Shown: one piece after another, positions 1 to 5,373 of the stretch
How the letters are laid out: each line of letters begins with the position of its first letter
Position numbering within the stretch: the first letter of the stretch is position 1
Assembly (NCBI GenBank): GCA_002748015.1
Contig: PDRH01000067.1
Location: 1 to 7,893, forward strand
Direction: 5' to 3'
Length of the DNA: 7,893 nt
Source of the DNA: Bacteroidota bacterium
GTDB taxonomy: Bacteria > Bacteroidota > Bacteroidia > Bacteroidales > CAJPTX01
Notes under the pieces: model-generated
Database searches by the model: none
What the model was told of the DNA's origin: nothing
What the model saw: only the letters and a program-made list of their open reading frames with translations
Program-made: the position numbers and the translations under genes

Positions 1-1143
1 GAGGAGGAGAAGACGCAGATAGACGAAATGAGCGTGAAGTATCCCTACTTTCATGCGTTGCATACGCTCCGCTGCGCCATTAAGTACCAGGATTCCTATG
101 GTGCCCGCGATCGCGTAGCTGCCATACGGGTGATGGCAGGGGCGCTACCTCGCCCTATTGCTGTTCTGGATATGGTTAATGGCTACGATGCGCTTAGCGT
201 ATCGCAAGAGCTCGAGGTATACAAGCAGGAGAAGGAAAGGGAGGAAGAGCTAGAGCGCGAGAAGGCTGAGGCGCTTGCCCGAGAGCAAGAGGCTGAAGAG
301 AAAAGGAAACGTATAGCGGCACAAGAAAGGTTAGAAGAGCTAAGAGCTCAGGAGGAGGTGGCACGGCTAGAGGAGGAGAAGCGGCAGGAAGAGCTAAGAG
401 CCCAGGAGGAGGCGACAAGGAGGGAGGAGATAGCCTGCCAGAGGGAAATAGCCGAGCAGGAGGCAGCACAACGTGCTGTAAGAGGCGAAGAGGTCGATGG
501 TGTAATTGTTGTTCGGCCCTCTGAGAAGGTCGCTCCCCAAGAGGAGGAGGAAATGGTCGTCCACCTCAATGTCATGGCCGAACCCTTTAAGTTCATCTAC
601 GAGAACGAGGATGAAGCGACCCACAGGCCATTACCTGAGCCTAGCACTCAGCAACACCTTAACGACCTACTCCATAGGACAATGGCCGAAGAGGGGCGTG
701 ACATTATGCCAGCTGGGGTTTTCGAGTTGGACCCTGAGAAGCAGGAAATGGCCAACCAGAACATGGAGTTTGTACTTACTGTACTTAACCCGAACTACAG
801 GCCTCCGGCTGATAAGGAAGAACGCATTCGAGAAACGGAGTGTGTTAATGACCTCCTGCAAGAAGAGCTAATCGACACCTTTATAGCCTCCTCTAACGAT
901 GTAATCAAGAAGGTACTCGAGGCCGAGCAGAAGGGGGATGAGGGTATAGAGAACCCTATTGACCTGGGGGCCAGTTCCGCCGGCCTTGATTCTGATATTG
1001 CCAGCGAGACCCTAGCGAGGGTATACGCCAACAAGGGGATGTACGTTGAGGCAGAGGCTATGTATCGTACCCTTATGCAGAAATATCCAGAAAAAAGTGC
1101 TTACTTCGCGGAGCTAATCGAAATGTTGCCGTCAGAGCAGTAG
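1..1143 (+). CDS. Coiled-coil/TPR-type protein of the Bacteroidetes secG locus, 5'-truncated by window edge
   Basis: The first ATG in frame is at 28, but the frame is open to base 1 (reading EEEKTQIDE) and no ribosome site sits before 28. Related Bacteroidetes proteins, as I recall them, carry a helix before a YPYF-like motif. Here YPYF lies only five residues after that Met, so the true start is probably left of the window. Numbering from base 28: residues 1-60 form an N-terminal helical region with YPYFHALHTLR. Residues about 61-150 are a highly charged E/K/R/Q/A helix, likely coiled coil, holding two copies of EELRAQEE (103-110 and 121-128). Residues 150-310 are acidic and low in complexity. 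Residues about 321-371 resemble a single TPR-like helical pair (SETLARVYANKGMYVEAEAMYRTL) followed by YPEKSAYFAELI. No signal peptide or membrane segment is seen in the part present. It lies 30 bases before secG, so it is probably co-transcribed. Function unknown; the family assignment rests on the two terminal motifs and on context. Confidence 0.78.
   Translation, partial: EEEKTQIDEMSVKYPYFHALHTLRCAIKYQDSYGARDRVAAIRVMAGALPRPIAVLDMVNGYDALSVSQELEVYKQEKEREEELEREKAEALAREQEAEEKRKRIAAQERLEELRAQEEVARLEEEKRQEELRAQEEATRREEIACQREIAEQEAAQRAVRGEEVDGVIVVRPSEKVAPQEEEEMVVHLNVMAEPFKFIYENEDEATHRPLPEPSTQQHLNDLLHRTMAEEGRDIMPAGVFELDPEKQEMANQNMEFVLTVLNPNYRPPADKEERIRETECVNDLLQEELIDTFIASSNDVIKKVLEAEQKGDEGIENPIDLGASSAGLDSDIASETLARVYANKGMYVEAEAMYRTLMQKYPEKSAYFAELIEMLPSEQ
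334..441 (+). repeat. Two tandem 54-base (18-residue) units inside the TPR-type gene
   Basis: Units at 334-387 and 388-441 are directly adjacent. The first 25 bases of each are identical except for one position, while the remaining 29 bases are only about half identical. Each unit encodes 18 residues beginning EELRAQEE. This looks like an in-frame duplication inside the coiled-coil region. The 18-residue unit is about five helical turns, so it would extend a helix without a large break in register. Confidence 0.8.
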
Positions 1144-1173
1144 GCCGGCACACTCTAAAGGATTTGGTAGGAT

Positions 1174-1584
1174 ATGTACACATTCTTCACGGTACTGATA
1201 TTGATAGTATGCCTCTTGCTGGTGCTCACTGTGCTAGTACAGAACTCGAAGGGGGGCGGGCTGGCAAGCAACTTTTCTGAGGCGGGGCAGGTGATGGGCG
1301 TAAGGAAAACGACTGATTTCCTAGAGAAGGCTACGTGGACTCTGGCAATTAGCCTGATGGTTCTGACCCTTTTCGCAGCGGGTAGCCTCCCCGGAGGAGC
1401 GGAAGCCGGCGAGGAGGCACAGGCGAGTCGGATTGCTAAACAGGTGCAACGTACTAATGCTGGCGTTCAGGCTACCGAGCTACCTGAAGCTCCCATAGAG
1501 GCTAGCGATGCGGCTCCAGCTGGGAGCGAGGAGGAAGCAACTACTACGCAAAGTTCGAACGAGGGATCGACCCCAGCAGAGTAA
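1174..1584 (+). CDS. secG: Preprotein translocase subunit SecG
   Basis: SecG is the small accessory subunit of the inner-membrane SecYEG channel that exports unfolded proteins with SecA. The 136-residue product shows the family layout: membrane helix 1 at about residues 3-22, the conserved cytoplasmic loop LVQNSKGGGLASNF (21-34), and membrane helix 2 at about 54-72. A long hydrophilic tail (73-136), rich in Ala, Glu, Ser and Thr, follows; it is absent from short SecGs and is probably disordered. The start at 1174 puts the first membrane helix at the N-terminus as expected. AAAGGA at 1157-1162 is a possible weak ribosome site, 11 bases before the ATG. It follows the TPR-type gene by 30 bases and is closed by the terminator at 1604-1630, making it the last gene of its operon. 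Identification is firm from the loop motif and topology. Confidence 0.95.
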   Translation: MYTFFTVLILIVCLLLVLTVLVQNSKGGGLASNFSEAGQVMGVRKTTDFLEKATWTLAISLMVLTLFAAGSLPGGAEAGEEAQASRIAKQVQRTNAGVQATELPEAPIEASDAAPAGSEEEATTTQSSNEGSTPAE

Positions 1585-1603
1585 GCCTAGATCAGAAGTG
1601 CAT

Positions 1604-1630
1604 AAGGCCACCCAATGGGTGGCCTTTTTT
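1604..1630 (+). terminator. Intrinsic terminator of the secG operon
   Basis: A perfect 10-base-pair stem (1604-1613 with 1617-1626) closes on a 3-base loop AAT. The stem base runs into six consecutive T residues (1625-1630). It begins 19 bases after the secG stop. Read from the minus strand, the stem is followed only by TTATGC, so it would terminate the convergent methyltransferase transcript less well. Confidence 0.92.
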
Positions 1631-1645
1631 CGTTCACTATAGAAG

Positions 1646-2347
1646 CTAAAGAATGGCGAAGACTGTTGGCACCTTGCCTAGGTTAGGCTTGGCTCTTCGC
1701 CAGTCGCTGACAGAGCGGGTGCGGATCCATCCGCCCTTTGTGTCGATGCCGTAAGCTATTGTTAGTCGGGTTGCGGGGCGGAGGCTTTGGAGTATCTCCT
1801 CTAGCAGCTTGTCATTCCTATAGGGTGTCTCTATGAAGGCCTGCGTCTGACCCTCACGGGTAGCCCTCCCTTCAAGCTCGCGCAGGCGATGTCGACGCTC
1901 TCCACGCTCTATTGGCAGGTAGCCGTTGAAGGCGAAGGATTGGCCGTTGAGTCCAGATGCCATGAGGGCCATGAGGATGCTAGAGGGCCCCGGCAGGGGG
2001 ATTACCTCTATCCCCTCCGCATGCGCCAGCTCCACGAGTAGAGCACCGGGGTCTGCAATCCCGGGACATCCCGCCTCAGAGATGATGCCCATGCTACTAC
2101 CGGCAAGGACAGGGGCAAGTATTGAGGGGAGAGAGGCCACATCGGTATTCTTATCCACAAGTTCTACGGATAGCTCAGTAATGGGTACGGGCATCCCCAG
2201 GGCGGATAGGTAGCGCCTGGCCGATCTAGCGTTCTCCACTGCAAAGTAGCGGAGCTGACGCACCATCTCTAGGCCATGCGGGGTAAGGGTATTCGTCGTT
2301 GGGTTGGCACCGATGGGGGCGGGTATTAGGTACAATTGTCCGTTCAT
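1646..2347 (-). CDS. SAM-dependent methyltransferase, tetrapyrrole-methylase fold, RsmI-like (COG0313)
   Basis: The 233-residue product has the tetrapyrrole-methylase fold of RsmI, which 2'-O-methylates C1402 of 16S rRNA. Visible family landmarks are the N-terminal strand LYLIPAPIG (5-13), the SAM-site-like segment ISEAGCPGIADPG (89-101), VIPLPGPSSILMALMASGL (115-133), and FNGYLPIERGERRHRL (140-155). The E. coli RsmI AEDTR motif is replaced by VENAR (37-41). The protein is also shorter than RsmI (about 286 residues), ending right after the second domain. Bacteroidetes commonly carry such a short paralogue besides true RsmI, so substrate identity is uncertain and I give no gene symbol. It is transcribed alone and convergent with secG, with a 61-base gap that holds the secG terminator. 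The ATG at 2347 places LYLIP at the usual distance from the N-terminus. Confidence 0.85.
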   Translation of the reverse strand: MNGQLYLIPAPIGANPTTNTLTPHGLEMVRQLRYFAVENARSARRYLSALGMPVPITELSVELVDKNTDVASLPSILAPVLAGSSMGIISEAGCPGIADPGALLVELAHAEGIEVIPLPGPSSILMALMASGLNGQSFAFNGYLPIERGERRHRLRELEGRATREGQTQAFIETPYRNDKLLEEILQSLRPATRLTIAYGIDTKGGWIRTRSVSDWRRAKPNLGKVPTVFAIL

Positions 2348-2371
2348 ATGAAACCATGCGTGATAGACGGG

Positions 2372-2404
2372 GCAAGGTATGCTTTTTATAGGAGAATACC
2401 TTGC
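2372..2404. repeat. 9-base inverted repeat upstream of the methyltransferase gene
   Basis: GCAAGGTAT (2372-2380) and ATACCTTGC (2396-2404) are perfect inverted copies separated by 15 AT-rich bases. The element lies 24-57 bases before the methyltransferase ATG on the minus strand, in promoter or 5' leader position. No T-run follows on either strand, so it is not a normal intrinsic terminator. It could be an operator or a leader hairpin. Confidence 0.6.
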
Positions 2405-2426
2405 TCTATCCGTGCGAGCTTTGTAG

Positions 2427-2446
2427 ATTTGGCTAGCTTGCCAAAT
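2427..2446. repeat. 7-base inverted repeat in the lutC/methyltransferase spacer
   Basis: ATTTGGC (2427-2433) and GCCAAAT (2440-2446) pair perfectly around a 6-base spacer, TAGCTT. It sits 80-99 bases before the methyltransferase start. Its short dyad shape would suit a dimeric regulator site or a small hairpin. A pairing this short can arise by chance, so its role is open. Confidence 0.45.
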
Positions 2447-2501
2447 GGGGTGTAGCCATTCTTCTAGCCGACCGCTCTCTATTGACCAGTTTATAGGCCA
2501 A

Positions 2502-2532
2502 ACGGGCCCCCTACCAGCTGTAGGGGGCCCGT
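2502..2532 (-). terminator. Strong GC-rich hairpin, probable terminator of the lct-lut operon
   Basis: A perfect 13-base-pair stem (2502-2514 with 2520-2532) encloses a 5-base loop. It begins 36 bases after the lutC stop in the minus-strand direction. The transcript then continues with only TTTGGCC, so the U-tract is short. Position and stem strength favour an operon terminator or a 3'-end stabilising structure; the weak T-tract keeps confidence below that of the secG terminator. Confidence 0.75.
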
Positions 2533-2568
2533 GCTATTGGCTCTAAGAAGAGGCTTGGAAGCACTTCG

Positions 2569-3156
2569 CTATTTCAGGATAACGAGTGTGCTCTTGGGGC
2601 CATGTGCTCCGCAAACGAGAGCTTGCTCTATATCTGCAGTTTTGGACGGCCCGCTGATGAAGCATCTGTAGCGTGAGTTTGATTCCGGTATGGCCTTGTA
2701 GGCTTCATGCATATTGTTGTAAAGGGCCTCGCGGGGAATGACCATAACGAGATGTTCTGCGATGAAGCAGAGCGCGCGCCAACGCATGTTGGGGTCAACC
2801 CATACAGCCCCGTTTTCGCACACCCCGAGGAGTCCAGGTACTACGGCGAGGTCGGTGCCATTTAGCTCTCCGGGTGACTCTACGCTATCCGGGTCAAAAG
2901 TCCCCTCTACGCCCTCTACGGTAGATGCGATGCGCTTGGCATCGGGGAAGTGTGAGCGGATCAATGCATTGATGTCTTCGCCAGGTTGTAGCACCACGGC
3001 GTCGCCGAGTACCGCCTTGGATATGGCGATGAACTGCTCGACTTTGTCGGGGTAGCTGATTGCCGCGAAGCCCTCCATGCTGGGGCGTGGGCAGCCCTTC
3101 TCGGGGCTATAGGATTTGATACGTTCGAGTATTTCGGTACGGCTACTATTACCCAT
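2569..3156 (-). CDS. lutC: Lactate utilisation protein C (LUD domain)
   Basis: LutC is the small LUD-domain (YkgG-type) partner in the three-part LutABC complex that oxidises L-lactate to pyruvate in the cytoplasm. The 195-residue length fits the family. The C-terminal signature FISGPSKTADIEQALVCGAHGPKS (166-189) is characteristic, as is the ENG-containing strand VCENGAVWV (112-120), which matches the usual E-T/N-G segment. It is the last gene of the operon. Its ATG overlaps the end of lutB by 8 bases (3149-3156), and an unusually good ribosome site inside lutB (3164-3169) precedes it, which decides this start. The hairpin at 2502-2532 closes the unit. LutC alone carries no cysteine cluster for iron-sulfur binding, as expected for the family. 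Confidence 0.93.
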   Translation of the reverse strand: MGNSSRTEILERIKSYSPEKGCPRPSMEGFAAISYPDKVEQFIAISKAVLGDAVVLQPGEDINALIRSHFPDAKRIASTVEGVEGTFDPDSVESPGELNGTDLAVVPGLLGVCENGAVWVDPNMRWRALCFIAEHLVMVIPREALYNNMHEAYKAIPESNSRYRCFISGPSKTADIEQALVCGAHGPKSTLVILK

Positions 3157-4528
3157 TTTGTTTCCTCCCTTTTCCGTTTTCTTTCCACCATTGGTCGAAG
3201 GTCTGCCCGCTGAACTTGGGTAGCTCTCTCCCTTTCCCCCAATCGTTCAGACCGTTGTATACCAGCGCGCGCGGCATGCGGTTGGCTAGCGATGCCCGTT
3301 TTATGGCGAACTGGAAGAGCGAGGGGTGGTCCATGATGTAGCCGATCGACTTGGACATCATCTTTTTCTTCCGGTCTGCCAATCCGAGTGGCGAGAGGCG
3401 TTGCCGCCAGCGATATATCTGCTCGCCGAGGTCTACCTTTACAGGGCAGACATTCGAGCAGGAGAGGCAGAGCGAGCAGGCTGATACATCCCCATGGTTC
3501 TGCTTTGCACCGTGGAGCATACCCAGGTTGATGCCGATGGGGCCGGGGATGAAGTAGGTGTACGAATAGCCCCCCGTGCGACGGTATACCGGGCAGGTAT
3601 TGAGGCATGCCCCGCATCGAATGCAGTTGAGCGTTTTCTCGTGCTCGCTATCGGCCAGCATCTCGGAGCGCCCGTTGTCAACCAGGATGAAGTGCAACTC
3701 GCCCCCCTCGTTGGGTTTGCGGAAGTGGGCGGTGTAACCCGTTACCGGCTGGCCTGTGGCTGACCTGGCCAGTAGGCGGGTGAAAATGGCGAGTGCGTCA
3801 GTATCGGGGATGACCTTCTCGAGGCCGATGCTGCATATGTTGACCTTCTGGCAGCTCATACCCATATCTGCATTGCCCTCGTTGGTGCAGACTACCACTT
3901 CGCCTGTGGAGGCCACGCCGAAGTTGCAACCCGTCATGGCGGCGTCCGCAGTGATGAAGTCGTGCCTGAGGCTCTTGCGTGCGGCATGCGTCAGGTAGGT
4001 AGGGTCGTAGTTGCCCTTCTCAGTATTCCATTTCTCGTGGAAGAGATCGGAAACCTCCTCGCGCTTTATGTGGATGGCCGGCATAACGATGTGGCTCGGG
4101 GGCGCATCCATCAGCTGAAGGATACGCTCCCCCAGGTCGGTCTCGATGGTGTCTATGCCGTTCTCGATGAGGAAGGGGTCGAGGTGGCACTCCTCCGTGA
4201 GCATGGACTTGCTCTTGACGAGCTTCTTGACCTTGTGCTTTCGTAGGATTTCCAGCACAATCTCGTTGTGCTCCTTTGCATCTTTCGCCCAGTGGACGAT
4301 GACCCCATTGGCCTCTGCATTCCTCTCGAACTCCTCGAGTACCTCGGCCATATGGGTGACTGCATAGCGCTTTGTATCGTGGGCTAGCTGGCGGAGTGCC
4401 TCCCATTCGGGCACCATGCCCGCCATCCGATCGCGCTTTTCACGGACCTGCCAAAGGGTCTGGTTCTGCCATTTTGCGAGTTCTGCGTTGGCCAGGAATT
4501 TACCAGCGGCTATTGAATGTGTGCTCAT
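3149..4528 (-). CDS. lutB: Lactate utilisation iron-sulfur protein B
   Basis: LutB (459 residues) is the largest subunit of the LutABC lactate-oxidising complex and carries its electron-transfer clusters. Residues about 60-300 form a LUD domain, with the signature TGCNFGVASTGEVVVCTNEGNADM (199-222). Two 4Fe-4S ferredoxin-type sites follow, each of pattern CxxCxxCxxxCP: Cys302, 305, 308, 312 and Cys351, 354, 357, 361. The C-terminal region (365-459) is helical and basic, as in relatives. The frame stays open 70 codons upstream to 4738, but that part lies over lutA in another frame and looks like nonsense (Arg/Gly/His-rich). The ATG at 4528, overlapping the lutA stop as ATGA, is therefore the start. 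That overlap implies translational coupling with lutA. All eight cluster cysteines are present, so the protein looks functional. Confidence 0.95.
   Translation of the reverse strand: MSTHSIAAGKFLANAELAKWQNQTLWQVREKRDRMAGMVPEWEALRQLAHDTKRYAVTHMAEVLEEFERNAEANGVIVHWAKDAKEHNEIVLEILRKHKVKKLVKSKSMLTEECHLDPFLIENGIDTIETDLGERILQLMDAPPSHIVMPAIHIKREEVSDLFHEKWNTEKGNYDPTYLTHAARKSLRHDFITADAAMTGCNFGVASTGEVVVCTNEGNADMGMSCQKVNICSIGLEKVIPDTDALAIFTRLLARSATGQPVTGYTAHFRKPNEGGELHFILVDNGRSEMLADSEHEKTLNCIRCGACLNTCPVYRRTGGYSYTYFIPGPIGINLGMLHGAKQNHGDVSACSLCLSCSNVCPVKVDLGEQIYRWRQRLSPLGLADRKKKMMSKSIGYIMDHPSLFQFAIKRASLANRMPRALVYNGLNDWGKGRELPKFSGQTFDQWWKENGKGRKQNG
3164..3169 (-). promoter_or_regulatory. Strong Shine-Dalgarno site for lutC inside the lutB 3' end
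   Basis: Read on the minus strand, GGGAGG lies 7 bases before the lutC ATG. It is the best ribosome site in the window; lutA, lutB, lctP and polA show none. Bacteroidetes rarely depend on such sites. Here it falls within codons for the lysine/arginine-rich LutB tail, so it may be selected or only a by-product of those codons. Confidence 0.6.
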
Positions 4529-5265
4529 AGGTTTGCGGCTAAGATTTCTACTACGTGAAGCGTCTCTATCGGTAGCTTCTCCCGGTCGATGACCCCCTGC
4601 ATGTGCATGAGGCACGAGCTGTCTGGGCCGGTAATGTACTCGGCTCCCGTGGCCATGTGGTCCTCCACCTTGTCGCGCCCCATGGCGCAGGAGGTGTCGT
4701 GTTCCTCCGCAGCGAACATCCCCCCGAAGCCGCAGCACTCGTCTACGTGCTTAGGCTCGAATATCTCTATGCCCTCCACGAGCTGCAGGAGGTTGCGTAT
4801 CTTGTTAGCATAGGGTAGCTGTAGCTCGGAGGGGGTGGATAGGCCGAGCTCTCTAACCCCGTGGCAGCTGTTGTGTATGCTGACCTTATGCTTGAATTTA
4901 GAGGGTAGGCTATTAATCTTCAGGTCGTCGTGTAGGAACTCGATCAGATCCCGCACCTTCCCCGCAGAGTGGCACTCATGGCCGTTCTTGCTGGCTATGT
5001 CCGGGTGGTTCTCCCGCACGAAGGCAACGCACGAGGCCGACGGGCCTACTATCAGGTCATAGGGGGCGTAGGCCTCATCGAAGCGGGAGACGAGCTGCTT
5101 GGCATCCTCTTCGTAGCCCGCGTTGGCCATGGGTTGCCCGCAGCAGGTAACACCCTCGGGGTAGTCTATATCCACACCGAGGCTCTCCAGTAGCCTGTAG
5201 GTAGCAATACCCACGCTGGGGTATACCGAGTTAATGTAGCAGGGGATGAATAGTCCAACTTTCAT
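4525..5265 (-). CDS. lutA: Lactate utilisation protein A (two CCG domains)
   Basis: LutA is the cysteine-rich (CCG-domain, GlpC/HdrB-like) subunit of the LutABC complex that oxidises L-lactate to pyruvate. The 246-residue product has two CCG modules. The first has Cys9, Cys41-Cys42-Gly and Cys79 (PCYINSVYP ... VTCCGQPMANAGY ... PSASCV). The second has Cys134, Cys177-Cys178-Gly and Cys218 (NSCHGVREL ... DECCGFGGMFA ... PDSSCLMHM). Such modules bind an iron-sulfur cluster in related proteins. The frame can be extended to a TTG at 5295, but the ATG at 5265 gives the family N-terminus MKVGLFIPCY and is preferred. No SD site is seen; the leader is A/T-rich. The gap from lctP is 108 bases and contains a hairpin (5318-5362). 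The stop overlaps the lutB start. Confidence 0.95.
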   Translation of the reverse strand: MKVGLFIPCYINSVYPSVGIATYRLLESLGVDIDYPEGVTCCGQPMANAGYEEDAKQLVSRFDEAYAPYDLIVGPSASCVAFVRENHPDIASKNGHECHSAGKVRDLIEFLHDDLKINSLPSKFKHKVSIHNSCHGVRELGLSTPSELQLPYANKIRNLLQLVEGIEIFEPKHVDECCGFGGMFAAEEHDTSCAMGRDKVEDHMATGAEYITGPDSSCLMHMQGVIDREKLPIETLHVVEILAANL

Positions 5266-5317
5266 ATTCGTTCGATTGGTTATATGTATATGCAACTTGC
5301 GCCAGCGCCTTTGCTGC

Positions 5318-5362
5318 GGCTACCCAAGGGGTTGACCGGATTTGCCAAGCCATTGGGTAGCC
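5318..5362 (-). repeat. 10-base inverted repeat (hairpin) between lctP and lutA
   Basis: GGCTACCCAA (5318-5327) and TTGGGTAGCC (5353-5362) are perfect inverted copies with a 25-base spacer. Inside the minus-strand loop, TTGGC and GTCAA can add five more pairs, one of them G-U. It starts 11 bases after the lctP stop and ends 52 bases before the lutA ATG. No T-run follows, so it is not a standard terminator. In transcript form it could stabilise the lctP 3' end, attenuate, or mark a processing site. Confidence 0.6.
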
Positions 5363-5373
5363 CGTCTGTGGCG

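Noticed and set aside
194..624. Long open frames antisense to the first gene
   Set aside because: They mirror the purine-rich coiled-coil codons, giving Pro/Leu/Ser-rich low-complexity translations without any family feature.
2961..4406. Several 80-218 codon frames overlapping lutB and lutC on both strands
   Set aside because: Shadow frames of the lut genes; the real frames carry all the cysteine clusters and LUD signatures.
4529..4738. In-frame 70-codon upstream extension of lutB
   Set aside because: It overlaps lutA in another frame, is Arg/Gly/His-rich with no family similarity, and the ATGA overlap at 4525-4528 gives the family N-terminus.
5266..5295. Ten-residue N-terminal extension of lutA starting at 5295
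   Set aside because: It begins with TTG, and the extra residues are not part of the LutA N-terminus; ATG at 5265 gives MKVGLFIPCY.
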